In this document: positions 34,022 to 49,000 of the stretch, piece by piece | Numbering within the stretch: the first letter of the stretch is position 1 | How the letters are laid out: every line of letters begins with the position of its first letter | NCBI GenBank assembly: GCA_030323885.1 | Contig: CM059194.1 | Location: 620,001 to 684,000 of the forward strand | Source: Branchipolynoe longqiensis | Lineage: Eukaryota; Annelida; Polychaeta; Phyllodocida; Polynoidae | DNA length: 64,000 nt | Direction: 5' to 3' | Program-made: the position numbers and the translations under genes | The notes under the pieces: generated by a model | Told to the model about the DNA's origin: nothing | The model's input: the letters and a program-made list of their open reading frames with translations, nothing else | Database searches by the model: none

Positions 34022-37000
34022 CTGCGGGTCAGAAAGCATCTCGTCTCAGTGACGCGTCAGGTACCAGCACACCTACCTACAGAGCCAGCTACGTCAAGGA
34101 CCAGAGCAGGCTACAACATAATTTAACGCAGAATACACCCCCTTCAGGTGTGGTGGATCTTGGAGGGTTGCCAACAGTGGAAAATGAAAAACTGGAAGAT
34201 CTTCAGGGATACTATATTGGGTGGTCTGGGGGTACACTCTGCAAATGTTAAAATCTTAGATGCTCTGTGCGGCATTTTGGACAGAATAATCCATAAGATT
34301 GATATAATATTACTATATTAATGATATAATTGCGGGGTTGCTAACATTGGAAAATGAAAAACCGGAAGACCGGCGTAAGATGATGGGGACATAAAATATT
34401 GTACACCTTACTGCAAAACCCAAAGGGTTGCCAACCCAGCTCTTGCAGTCTTGTCTCTTCTGCCAACTCTAACCAGTTACACACACACATTACCGGTATA
34501 GAACCCCCCCCCCCCCTTTCCCCTTTACTTTGAGTGACCTCAATCAATTCTTTACTTTGAGCGCCCTCAATCAATTCTTTACTTTGAGCACCCTCAATGA
34601 ATTCTTTACTTTGAGTGCCCTCAATCAATTCTTTACTTTGAGCGCCCTCAATCAATTCTTTACTTTGAGCGCCCTCAATCAATTCTTTACTTTGAGCGCC
34701 CTCAATCAATTCTTTACTTTGAGCACCCTCGATCAATTCTTTTTAAAATTAACTTAAAGAAGCGAGGGTCACTTGCGCGCAGACAGGTCGAATTACCTTC
34801 AACTTGGCCGCACTGATCCCCAACTGACCCCTACTGACCTGGCGTCCGAGATGGCCTGCGCCTCGTCTGCAAGTTCTGCGGGCGGGAAGCGGATGTAGAG
34901 GTCGCCGGCCTGCAGGGCGAGCTGCTCGAAGGGCAGGTCGCTCGGCAGCTTCGACAGCAGGCTGTGCACGTAGCACATCTCGCACTCAGTCGCCATGATC
35001 GCCTCGGCGCGGTACAGCACCACCTGCAACAAGCCGCAGTCAGCCACAGTCCGCAACCTTTGTACCGTTACTACAGGGACCTACAGGCCACATGATCGCC
35101 TCAGCCACAGTCCGCAACCTTTCTACCATTACTACAGGGACCTACAGGCCACATGATCGCCTCAGCCACAGTCCGCAACCTTTGTACCATTACTACAGGG
35201 ACCTACAGGCCACATGATCGCCTCAGCCACAGTCCGCAACCTTTGTACCGTTACTACAAGCCACCATTTAGTGGAACACATGGGAAGCACCAGTATTGCC
35301 TGAACTAAGCCCATATCGGGCAATAAGTGCTTAACGCACTGAGCACCGAGTGACAGCTGGCACCAAGTGACAACTGGCACTAAGTGACAGCTGTAGCCTA
35401 GTGACAGCTGTAGTCAAGTGACAATTGGCAACAAGTGACCACTGACACAGATACCGCAGTAGCCAAATGACAGTTGGAACCACGTGACAGCTGGAACCGA
35501 GGGACTGTCTATACTACAGATCCTGTACCATCATTACAATTTACATCACACAGTGACCATTGAAACTGAGCATTGTACAGCATATCTAAACATAACGTCA
35601 ATAACCTTCAGCGAAGTTAGAACCGCGCTGCTCAAATAACCAATGCTCAAAACTATAAAGTATAATCAGGTCACATCCCTAGTGCAGAAATTACACTGGC
35701 CGCCAGTGAAACAATGTATTAAGTAGAAGATTTCAAGAACAACCTATGAAGTCATTAATGGTAAGACACCAGAATGTCTGTAACCGGTACACCAGACACC
35801 CAACCCACACTGACCACCCTGTCACAGATTACTGTACCAGAATGTCTGTAACAGGTACACCAGACACCCAACCTACTCTGACCACCCTGTCACAGATTAC
35901 TGCACCAGAATGTCTGTAACCACTGTAACCGGTACACCAGACACCCAACCCACACTGACCACCCTGTCACAGATTACTGCACGCCCTTCTGGCTGCACAC
36001 ATGTCGAGTGAGGCGGTCATTGGCACTGGTTAACGTGGCCGGGTCTGGTGACTGGTACCCGGGCCGGCCTTACTGTGCAGCTAGGGTGAGGTGACTGGTA
36101 CCCGGGCCGACATTACTGTGCATCTCGGGGAGGTTACTGGTACCCTGGCCAGCCTTACTGTGCAGCTAGCAGAGGTGACTGTTACCCAGGCCAGTCTTAC
36201 TGTGCAGCTAGGGTGAGGTGACTGGTATCCGGGCCAGCCTTACTGTGCAGCTAGGGTCTGGTGACTGATACCCGGGCCGCATTACTGTGCAGCTAGGGTG
36301 AGGTGACTGGTACCTGGGCCGCATTACTGTGCAGCTAGGTTGAGGTGACTGGTACCTGGGCCAGCCTTACTGTGCAGCTAGGGTGAGGTGACTGGTACCC
36401 GGGCCGGCCTTACTGTGCAGCTAGGGGAGGTGACTGGTACCCGGGCCGGCCTTACTGTGCAGCTAGGGTGAGGTGACTGGTACCCGGGCCGGCCTTACTG
36501 TGCAGCTAGGGTGAGGGACTGGTACCCGGGCCGGCCTTACTGTACAGCTAGGGGAGGTGACTGGTACCCGGGCCAGCCTTACTGTGCAGCTAGGTTGAGG
36601 TGACTGGTACCCGTGCCGGCCTTACTGTGCAGCTAGGTTGAGGTGACTGGTACCCGGGCCGGCCTTACTGTGCAGCTAGGGTCTGGTGACTGATACCCGG
36701 GCCGGCCTAACTGTGCAGCTAGGGTGAGGTGACTGGTACCCGGGCCGCATTACTGTGCAGCTAGGGGGGGGGGGGTGAGTGACGTGTACGAGACAGACTC
36801 ACGGTGGCACCCAGGTAGACGGGCATGAGCGGGTGGCACGAGATGAAGTAGTCGTACAGACGCACGATGTTCTTCAGCTCGCCCAGCACGTGACCGTACC
36901 ACGTGATCAGCCAGCTGAGGCAGAAGATGGTGCCCACTTCAGACCTGCAGACAAGAAGCAGCACTACAGTAGCGGCCGGGACGCGGGCCGGAAGTCAAGT

Positions 37001-40000
37001 TTCTTATTGGTCAAGAGCTTCCAGTCACCATAGCAACCAGAACCATATAAGTGAACATGACTCACGATGTTGAAAGTCGACGTAGTGTGTGTGACAACTC
37101 AGTCATTTACGTTGAAAACTCTTCATTTATGTGAACTAACATCAGCGAACACCAGCAGATTCAAATTCCTTACTGCACATGACAAAACTGAACAGAGCGT
37201 CCTCACCACATGTAGTGGGCTCTGATGGTGGAGTCTCCGACTTGGCTGAGCATACAGCTCCAACACTAATCTAATCAGATCATGTCGATAAACTGGACAA
37301 TTGATGTGAAAACTCGAACAGTTAGGTGTGAAAACTCGATAATTATGTGTGAACACATAACCCGCCTTGACCTGTGAAAGGTGGGTGAAGAAGGAAGCGG
37401 GTGCAAAGAACCTACTTTTCCAGGAAGGCGCGGAGGGAGGGGTTCGAGCGGCCCACGATGGGGTAAAGGTAGTTGAGGATGTGTTTGGTTCGCTCCATGT
37501 CCTTATCCATGAAGTCCCTGTAAACAGACAAACAAACAAGCAATTACAGGTAGTTGAGGATGTGTTTGGTTCGCTCCATGTCCTTATCCATGAAGTCCCT
37601 GTAAACAGACAAACAAACAAGCAATTACAGGTAGTTGAGGATGTGTTTGGTTTGATCCATGTCCTTATCCATGAAGTCCCTGTAAACAGACAAACAAACA
37701 AGCAATTACAGGTAGTTGAGGATGTGTTTGGTTCGCTCCATGTCCTTATCCATGAAGTCCCTGTAAACAGACAAACAAACAATTACAGGTAGTTGAGGAT
37801 GTGTTTGGTTTGATCCATGTCCTTATCCATGTAAACAGACAAACTGACAATTACAGATAGTTGAGGAGGTTTTTGGTTTGATCCATGTCCTTATCCATGA
37901 AGTCCCTGTAAACAGACAAACTGATAATTACAGGTAGTTGAGGATGTGTTTGGTTTGCTCCATGTCCTTATCCATGAAGTCCCTGTAAACAGACAAACAA
38001 ACAATTACAGGTAGTTGAGGATGTGTTTGGTTCGCTCCATGTCCTTATCCATGAAGTCTCTGTAAACATACAAACTGACAATTACAGATAGTTGAGGATG
38101 TGCTTGGTTTGATCCATGTCCTTATCCATGAAGTCTCTGTAAACATACAAACTGACAATTACAGATAGTTGATGAGGTTTTTGGTTTGATCGATGTCCTT
38201 ATCCATGAAGTCCCTGTAAACAGACAAACAAACAATTACAGGTAGTTGAGGATGTGTTTGGTTCGCTCCATGTCCTTATCCATGAAGTCTCTGTAAACAG
38301 ACAAACAAACAATTACAGGTAGTTGAGGATGTGTTTGGTTTGCTCCATGTCCTTATCCATGAAGTCTCTGTAAACATACAAACAGACAATTACAGATAGT
38401 TGAGGAGGTTTTTGGTTTGATCCATGTCCTTATCCATGAAGTCCCTGTAAACAGACAAACTGATAATTACAGGTAGTTGAGGATGTGTTTGGTTTGCTCC
38501 ATGTCCTTATCCATGAAGTCCCTGTAAACAAACTGACAATTACAGATAGTTGAGGATGTGCTTGGTTTGCTCCATGTCCTTATCCATGAAGTACCTGTAA
38601 ACAGACAAACAAACAATTACAGGTAGTTGAGGATGTGTTTGGTTTGATCCATGTCCTTATCCATGAAGTCTCTGTAAACATACAAACTGACAATTACAGA
38701 TAGTTGAGGAGGTTTTTGGTTTGATCCATGTCCTTATCCATGAAGTCCCTGTAAACAGACAAACTGATAATTACAGGTAGTTGAGGATGTGTTTGGTTTG
38801 CTCCATGTCCTTATCCATGAAGTCCCTGTAAACAAACTGACAATTACAGATAGTTGAGGATGTGCTTGGTTTGCTCCATGTCCTTATCCATGAAGTCCCT
38901 GTAAACAAACAAACAATTACAGGTAGTTGAGGATGTGTTTGGTTTGATCCATGTCCTTATCCATGAAGTCTCTGTAAACAGACAAACTGACAATTACAGA
39001 TAGTTGAGGAGGTTTTTGGTTTGATCCATGTCCTTATCCATGAAGTCCCTGTAAACAGACAAACTGATAATTACAGGTAGTTGAAGATGTGTTTGGTTTG
39101 CTCCATGTCCTTATCCATGAAGTCCCTGTAAACAGACAAACAAACAATTACAGGTAGTTGAGGATGTGCTTGGTTCGCTCCATGTCCTTATCCATGAAGT
39201 CCCTGTAAACAGACAAACAAACAATTACAGGTAGTTGAGGATGTGCTTGGTTCGCTCCATGTCCTTATCCATGAAGTCTCTGTAAAGAGACAAACAAACA
39301 AACAGGTACAGGTAGTTGAGGATGTGTTTGACACAAGTCAGTAGCTGTTCTATGACCCTAGATATTGCTAGGACATAAAACTACAACAAACGAACAAAAG
39401 CAAATCTTCGGTTCAAGCATTTATAAACAAATGCAACTATTAGGGGTCTCTAAAGACAAATGAACTGAAAACAACACAGAAAATGGAGTCCATGAAGCTA
39501 GTACAAATTAGGCACAAAGCTAACCTTCAAAGGTGTCAAAAACACTCACGTAGTATATCTACAATAATTGTATGGATACAAGGTACATTGGGAACTCCCC
39601 AATTTAGCACCACAAACAAGTTTACACAAAATATTGATGAAACAAATCGATCTGCATGGATTATGACCACTACTGCATAGCGACAAATACAAGTGTGTGT
39701 ACTTAACCGCTGAGCAGAATAAACAAAAGTACAAAAACCCCACAAAAACACATTCTGCTTAGTCGAGAGTATGAGGACCAGAGTTGACAGATTTTCAGCA
39801 ACCAAATTTCAGACTTCATTACACGCCTTTTCAAGTGAGAACGTCACGTTTTAATGGCCCAAGTGAGAACGTCACGTTTTAATGGCTTCTCATTGGCGTG
39901 CCGCCAATGCACAAAATAAGTTGTACGCGTCGAGACATGTCCAACTTTTCGGCGGTTTGGGAAAAGGTTCGACATCAGCGCAGCGTGTTAGTAGTGTGTG

Positions 40001-43000
40001 GCCAACGTGTGTCGACATGTGGCGAAACAAAAAAAAAAGTTTCTCGCAATGGGTGTCAACGAGCCTCCGGCGCACGCGGCGTGTGCATAGCGCTCGCTTA
40101 ATGTTCGGCGGACGTGTTACATGACGTCCTGGCCAAACATGGAAATCCCTACCGTTACCTTTATATACTTAAACCCACAAAGCTGACGAAACGTTCGCTA
40201 AACATTCACAAAACTTCGCAGAACGAGCGCCAGACGCGCGGCCAACACATCAAGAAACGTTGGAGAAATGCCAAGAGCGCGTCAGGTACACGTTATGCAA
40301 ACGTCGATCGAACATTACCGACGCGCTGAGGGAACGCTCAGTCGTTCGAAAAAATATCAACGTCAATCGACGTTAAGCAACGTCCGCCCAACGCGCTTCT
40401 AACGTCCCGATAATGTCCGCACCCACACGTTGACGCACGTTGTCGGTCGTCGAAAGTTTTGTGCATGGACAAAACTTTCGACGCGCCACGACGCGCACTG
40501 GCGTTCCCCGCCGACCGTCGCCATCCATCAATATGTACCGATGCGTGCCTAACACGCGCGTAACGCTTCCAGATGTCTCGCCAAAAAGTGCCACACGTCG
40601 ACGCGCGTTGGAGAGAAACGTCGTAATGTGACAGGGCTATAAAGCCCTGCAAATGAGGTTTTCAATATATCTAACACTTGACCAAGACTAGTTAAAGTTG
40701 CATCGTCCGATGGCATCTGAATTATTTTCTTATTTTTTAGATAAATATATCAAATTGATCGTTACAAGCTACTAATCATTAGTGCGGAGTGATTTTGATT
40801 AAAGGTGATTAGTTTTGAAGTAATATGAGCTGAAAGAACCAAAAATAATTTCGACAAGCTTGCCAAAAGTCCTGTGGCTATGACCCAGATGGTCATCTCG
40901 TGGTGATCACGTGATGTGAGATGACCTGGAACCTTACAGGACTGTAGTTAGGTATTCCTGGTTGGGGTTGAACATTCTGGGAATGGATTAGTGCCAGAGG
41001 CCCATGGCACTAGGGTTTTTAACCAAATATAATGTGTGTCTGTTGTCTGCTTGTGTCTGTGTATGTGTGTCTGTGTGTGTCTGTCTGTATGTGTGTATGT
41101 CTGTGTGTGTCTATCTGTTTGTCTATCTGTGTATGTGTGGGTATGTATGTGTACATGTGTGTGTATGTATGTAGGTGTCTGTGTGTATGTATGTGTGTAT
41201 GTATGTGTGTGTATGTCTGCCTCTATATGTGTGCGTCTGTCTATGTGTCTCTGTCTGTGTGTGTCTATCTCTCTGCAAAGTCAGGTCGGGTGTTGTGTGA
41301 GTCTGTGTATGTCGGGTGTGTGCATGTCTGTGTTTCTGTGTCTGTGTGTGATGTCTATGCATGTCTGTATGTGGGTGTCTGTTTGTATATATGTATGTGT
41401 GGTAATGTCTGTGTGTGTATGTGTGTGTATGTATGTGTGTGGCTGCCTGTCTGTGTGTGTCTATGTGTCTCTGTCTGTGTGTGTGTCTCTCTCTCTGCAA
41501 AGTCAGGTCGGGTGTATGTGAGTCTGTGTATGTCTGTGTGTATGGGTGTGTCTGTCTGTTTATGTCTGTATATGTGTGTGTCTGTGTGTATGTATGTGTG
41601 TTTCTGTATGTGTGTGTCTGCCTCTGCCTGTGTGCGGCTGTCTCTGTGTTTCTGTATGTGTGTGTGTCTCTCTCTCTGCAAAGTCAGGTCGGGTGTATGT
41701 GTGTCTGTGTATGTCAGGTGTGTGCATATCTATGTCTGTGTGTGCTGTCTATGCATGTCTGTCTGTGTGTGTCTATATATGTGTGTCTGTCTGTGTGTGT
41801 ATATGTCTGTGTGGTAATGTCTGTGTGTGTATGTATGTGTGTGTATGTATGTGTGTATGTATGTGTGTGTATGTATGTGTGTATATGTATGTGTGTATGT
41901 CTGTGTGTGTATGTGTGTATATATATGTGTATGTCTGTGTGTGTATGTCTGTGTGTGTATGTCTGTGCATGTCTGTCTGTGTGTATGTATGTGCGTGTCT
42001 GTCTGTGGGTGTCTGTATGTGTGTGTGTGGCTCTCACTCTCTGCAAAGTCAGGTTGGGTGTATGTGTATCTGTGTATTTCGGGTGAGTGCATGTCTGAGT
42101 GTTTCTGTGTATGTGTGTTCTGTCTGTGCATGTCTGTCTGTGTGTGCCTATCTATGGGTGTCTCTGTGTGTGTGTATGTCTGTGTATGAATGTCTGTGTG
42201 TGTATGGCTGTGTGTGTGTCTGTCTGTGTGTGTATGTCTGTCTCTGTGTCTCTGAAAAGTCAGGTCAGGAAACACACAGACACATACACACACACAGACA
42301 CATCCACCTCATATCCCCTTCCCCTCTATGGCCCTGCACAGCAGGCCTACTTGGATGGGGGGAGGCTAATGAGGTCACGAGATTGGCCTAGTTGGTTAAT
42401 GGCCTCCCAGCATAATGGGTGTTTCAAAGTGAGTGTCCTAAGGGGTGAGCTTATAAATTCACTGGTTATTCTGTATATACTGTCCAAAATCAATAGCTAA
42501 TACACCAGTATCTAAGTTGGATATATAGGATCAAATGTAAGTAGTTGCTTTAATTTTGACAAAATTATATTTCATCGGACCATGCAACTTTAATATACTA
42601 TGCACCTAGCCATTCCAAATACAGTAAAACCTCTCTCACCGACCACCTCCGCAGATCGACCACTCCCATATATCGATCGTTTTATTTGGGTCCCATACGA
42701 TTCATTGTAACGATTAAAAAAAACTACCTAAACCGGACATCTCCCTAAATGGACCATTTAAAGTCGGTCCCATCGTCGGTCAATTTAGAGAGGTTTTACT
42801 GTATACTGTTGTCAATAGAATTTGTAAATCAATAAACATGACCAGTTAGCAATATTCGACATACTATGCTGATTTTGACAAACGTTACTTTGGTTTAAAA
42901 TCCTGCACTGTAGGAAACGTGTGCGTGAGTGCGCTGCGCGTGTGCGTGCGTGAGGGGGTAATACCTCACCTCAGGTGTTCCTTGGACAGTTTGTCCATTA

Positions 43001-46000
43001 GTGCGAAGGTCAAGTCCTCCCCGACGACGAGCAGGAAGGTGACGCAGATGTCATGGAAACCCTGCAGCACACAAGAACAAAGCATGAAGCTTTCCCTCCA
43101 GGAGGAAAGTTCCACATGGAAAACAAGCAACGGTGGTACTTTATAGTGCTGCCACCCTGCATTTTACACATGAAAAATATCAAATCTTTCTTTTTTAAAG
43201 TACCAAAATTGTCTTTAAAAAAACATTAAAAAAATATAAATAAGGGTCAACTTACCCTGATTTGTAACCATTTTCTACCTTGTGAAGCTAACATGTGACA
43301 CTTGTGAACATGCTTCAGGAATGATGTATGCAATCTTGTGAGGAGTTGCGGCTGTTGAGCCCTCGGTTTTGCATAGTTCAGTGCACCGTCACGTGGTCAG
43401 TGACAGCAGAGCTCAGCAAAAGTTCCACAACAGAACTCACCCCACTCCCACAAAGAGACTCGCAAAGCACATCTCTCAATCAAATCAAATTCATAATTCT
43501 AAGTCTGAAAAGTTGTTGATTATCAGATTGTCAATTTTTTGCAGAAAAAAGTATAAAAGAGTATTTACACTTGAAAAAAGAATGGAAAAAGAATAAAAAG
43601 TAGTTTTCCCTTGAAAAAAGTATAATTCTTTTTTAATAAAGTGGCATCACTGACTTTAGGAACACAGAATGTGTGCAATGGCAAGGTGGAACTGAAATCA
43701 TTAAACTTGTCATGGTACCCATGTTATCTATGTAACTTGTCCCACGCCCCCAGCAATGAACAGTACTTAGTCTCATACTCCATGCTTTGATGAGCTTTAC
43801 AGGTGTGCTGACGTCATTCACCTGGTAGTAGTGCAGGTCGTCGTTGGCGACCAGGACACGCATGATTACGTCAACGAGCTGGTCCTGCAGCGACATCCGG
43901 TGGTCCTCAGACATGCCTGCAGAGAGTCATCATAGTAACCAGACGGCACATACACACAAACAGCTGAAGGAGGCTGCCATCATCTAGTCACCAGTCATCA
44001 TGGTAACCAGACGGCACATGCACACAAACAGCGGACTGAGACTGCCATCATCTAGTCACCAGTCATCATGGTAACCAGAGGGCACATGCACACAAACAGC
44101 GGACGGAGACCGCCATCATCTAGTCACCAGTCATCATAGTAACCAGACGGCACATGCACACAAACAGCAGGCGGGGGCCGCTATCATCTAGTCACCAGTC
44201 GTCATGGTAACCAGACGGCACATACACATAAACAGCTGAAGGAGGCTGCCATCATCTAGTCACCAGTCATCATGGTAACCAGACGGCACATGCACACAAA
44301 CAGCGGACTGAGACTGCCATCATCTAGTCACCAGCCATCATGGTAACCAGAGGGCACATGCACACAAACAGCGGACGGAGACCGCCATCATCTAGTCACC
44401 AGTCATCATGGTAACCAGACGGCACATGCACACAAACAGCGGGCGGGGGCCGCTATCATCTAGTCACCAGTCGTCATGGTAACCAGACGGAGGCCGCCAT
44501 CATCTAGTCACCAGTCATCATGGTAACCAGACGGCACATACACACAAACAGCTGAAGGAGGCTGCCATCATCTAGTCACCAGTCATCATGGTAACCAGAT
44601 GGCACATGCACACAAACAGCTGAAGGAGACCGCCATCATCTAGTCACCAGTCATCATGGTAACCAGACGGCACATGCACGCAAACAGCTGAAGGAGGCCG
44701 CCATCATCTAGTCACCAGTCATCATGGTAACCAGACGGCACATGCACACAAACAGCTGAAGGAGGCCGCCATCATCTAGTCACCAGTTGTCATGGTAACC
44801 AGACAGCACATGCACACAAACAGCAGACGGAGGCCGCCATCATCTAGTCACCAGTCGTCATGGTAACCAGACGGCACATGCACACAAACAGCGGGCGGGG
44901 GACGCTATCATCTAGTCACCAGTCATCATGGTAACCAGACGGCGCATGCACACAAACAGCTGAAGGAGGTCGCCATCATCTAGTCACCAGTCATCATGGT
45001 AACCAGACGACACATGCACACAAACGGCGGGCGGGGGCCGCTATCATCTAGTCACCAGTCATCATGGTAACCAGAGGGCACATACACACAAACAGCGGGC
45101 GGGGGCCGCCATCATCTAGTCACCAGTCATCATGGTAACCAGACAGCACATGCACACAAACGGTGGGCGGGGGCCGCTATCATCTAGTCACCAGTCGTCA
45201 TGGTAACCATACGGCGCATGCACACAAACAGCTGAAGGAGGTCGCCATCATCTAGTCACCAGTCATCATGGTAACCAGACGACACATGCACACAAACGGT
45301 GGGCGGGGGCCGCTATCATCTAGTCACCAGTCATCATGGTAACCAGAGGGCACATGCACACAAACAGCTGAAGGAGACTGCCATCATCTAGTCACCAGTC
45401 ATCATGGTAACCAGACAGCACATGCACACAAACGGTGGGCGGGGGCCGCTATCATCTAGTCACCAGTCGTCATGGTAACCAGACAGCACATGCACACAAA
45501 CAGTGGACGGAGGCCGCCATCATCTAGTCACCAGTCGTCATGGTAACCAAACGGCACATGCACACAAACAGTGGGCGGGGGCTGCTATCATCTAGTCACC
45601 AGTCATCATGGTAACCAGACGGCACATGCACACAAACAGCGGGCGGGGGCCGCTATCATCTAGTCACTAGTCATCATGGTAACCGGACGGCACATACACA
45701 CAAACAGCTGAAGGAGGCCGCCATCATCTAGTCACCAGTCTTCATGGTAACCAGATGGCACATGCACACAAACAGTGGACTGAGGCCGCCATCATCTAGT
45801 CACCAGTCATCATGGTAACCAGACAGCACATGCACACAACAAACAGTTGGAACTGAAGCGCGCGGCCATCATCTAGTCACCACCATGTCCATCCAATGGT
45901 AATCACCAGACGGTACAGGCACATGCACACAAACAGCAGGTGGAAGTGAAAGGTCACATGGGACTCCCACCATCTGCAGCGCCATTGGAGCTCAGGGACA

Positions 46001-49000
46001 TGTTCATAGTTTTATTTCTTATTTTATATTTGTTTAACTTTTATTTCTCTGAAATAGCACAGGACTCCTTTTACCAATTAACATAATTTGTTATTTAACA
46101 TTTTTCCTGATCTTGTGCACAAACATCCTCGTGGATACAATAATATTCTCTGCATTTTGTTTCATAGATATTAATTTTTCACAATTTTATGTAACAAAAG
46201 TGCGATTTTAATGATTAAATTCACCATGCACTTTCTAGCATCCAGTAGTCTTTGCTATTCTAGCCTGTTTTTCCATCAGTTTATTAAATGTTTGCCAACA
46301 CTCCTTCCAGCGTGTGTGTTTTGCTTTATGTTACAGAGATATCCGTACTTCTAGCATTGGAGATGATTGGTCCTCTCGTTGAATGTACCTTATAGTTCTG
46401 TTGATACCTGCTAGCTTCTATTCACTTTGGTGTTCGTGTAAGGGATGGTGGGTATGACCCTCTCGGTGAATGTAGCTTATAGTTCTGTTGATATCTGCTA
46501 GCTTCTATTCAATTTGGTGTTCTTGTAAGGGATGGTGGGTGTGACCTGCTAGCTTCTATTCACTTTGGTGTTCGTGTAAGGGATGGTGGGTGTGACCCTC
46601 TCATTGAATGTACCTTATAGTTCTGTTGATATCTGCTAGCTTCTATTCACTTTGTTGTTCGTGTAAGGGATGGTGGGTATGACCTGCTAGCTTCTATTCA
46701 CTTTGGTGTTCGTGTAAGGGATGGTGGGTGTGACCTGCTAGCTTCTATTCACTTTGGTGTTCGTGTAAGGGATGGTGGGTGTGACCCTCTCGTTGAATGT
46801 ACCTTATAGTTCTGTTGATACCTGCTAGCTTCTATTCACTTTGGTGTTGGTGTAAGGGATGGTGGGTATGACCTGCTAGCTTCTATTCACTTTGGTGTTC
46901 GTGTAAGGGATGGTGGGTGTGACCTGCTAGCTTCTATTCACTTTGGTGTTCGTGTAAGGGATGGTGGGTGTGACCCTCTCGTTGAATGTACTTATAGTTC
47001 TGTTGATACCTGCTAGCTTCTATTCACTTTGGTGTTCGTGTAAGGGATGGTGGGTATGACCTGCTAGCTTCTATTCACTTTGGTGTTCGTGTAAGGGATG
47101 GTGGGTATGACGTGCTAGCTTCTATTCACTTTGTGTTCGTGAGGTGTGGTATGACCTGCTAGCTTCTATTCACTTTGGTGTTCGTGTAAGGGATGGTGGG
47201 TGTGACCTGCTAGCTTCTATTCACTTTGGTGTTCGTGTAAGGGATGGTGGGTGTGACCTGCTAGCTTCTATTCACTTTGGTGTTCGTGTAAGGGATGGTG
47301 GGTATGACCTGCTAGCTTCTATTCACTTTGGTGTTCGTGTAAGGGATGGTGGGTGTGACCTGCTAGCTTCTATTCACTTTGGTGTTCGTGTAAGGGATGG
47401 TGGGTATGACCTGCTAGCTTCTATTCACTTTGGTGTTCGTGTAAGGGATGGTGGGTGTGACCTGCTAGCTTCTATTCACTTTGGTGTTCGTGTAAGGGAT
47501 GGTGGGTGTGACCCTCTCGTTGAATGTACCTTATAGTTCTGTTGATACCTGCTAGCTTCTATTCACTTTGGTGTTCGTGTAAGGGATGGTGGGTATGACC
47601 TGCTAGCTTCTATTCACTTTGGTGTTCGTGTAAGGGATGGTGGGTATGACCTGCTAGCTTCTATTCACTTTGGTGTTCGTGTAAGGGATGGTGGGTGTGA
47701 CCTGCCTGCTTCTATTCACTTTGGTGTTCGTGTAAGGGATGGTGGGTATGACCTGCTAGCTTCTATTCACTTTGGTGTTCGTGTAAGGGATGGTGGGTGT
47801 GACCTGCTAGCTTCTATTCACTTTGGTGTTCGTGTAAGGGATGGTGGGTGTGACCTGCTAGCTTCTATTCACTTTGGTGTTCGTGTAAGGGATGGTGGGT
47901 GTGACCTGCTAGCTTCTATTCACTTTGGTGTTCGTGTAAGGGATGGTGGGTATGACCTGCTAGCTTCTATTCACTTTGGTGTTTGTGTAAGGGATGGTGG
48001 GTGTGACCCTCTCATTGAATGTACCTTATAGTTCTGTTGATACCTGCTAGCTTCTATTCACTTTGGTGTTCGTGTAAGGGATGGTGGGTATGACCTGCTA
48101 GCTTCTATTCACTTTGGTGTTCGTGTAAGGGATGGTGGGTATGACCTGCTAGCTTCTATTCACTTTGGTGTTCGTGTAAGGGATGGTGGGTATGACCTGC
48201 TAGCTTCTATTCACTTTGGTGTTCGTGTAAGGGATGGTGGGTATGACCTGCTAGCTTCTATTCACTTTGGTGTTCGTGTAAGGGATGGTGGGTATGACCT
48301 GCTAGCTTCTATTCACTTTGGTGTTCGTGTAAGGGATGGTGGGTATGACCTGCTAGCTTCTATTCACTTTGGTGTTCGTGTAAGGGATGGTGGGTATGAC
48401 CTGCTAGCTTCTATTCACTTTGGTGTTCGTGTAAGGGATGGTGGGTGTGACCTGCTAGCTTCTATTCACTTTGGTGTTCGTGTAAGGGATGGTGGTTATG
48501 ACCTGCTAGCTTCTATTCACTTTGGTGTTCGTGTAAGGGATGGTGGGTATGACCTGCTAGCTTCTATTCACTTTGGTGTTCGTGTAAGGGATGGTGGGTG
48601 TGACCTGCTAGCTTCTATTCACTTTGGTGTTCGTGTAAGGGATGGTGGGTATGACCTGCTAGCTTCTATTGACTTTGGTGTTCGTGTAAGGGATGGTGGG
48701 TGTGACCTGCTAGCTTCTATTCACTTTGGTGTTCGTGTAAGGGATGGTGGGTATGACCTGCTAGCTTCTATTGACTTTGGTGTTCGTGTAAGGGATGGTG
48801 GGTGTGACCTGCTAGCTTCTATTCACTTTGGTGTTCGTGTAAGGGATGGTGGGTGTGACCTGCTAGCACCATTAGTTAGTTCCTAACTAACCCGAACAAC
48901 ACAATAAATGTTAGGGTAAAAGACTCATCTGTAGTTTATTTATTTGTTGTTTTACGTCCTCGCAACATCTAAGGTCATATCAGGACGGGTACCGACTTGT

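Noticed and set aside
33779..34039. 86-codon - strand frame over TBC1D20 exon 9
   Set aside because: It is in a different phase from exon 8; the joined frame gives a membrane segment and closes the gene exactly.
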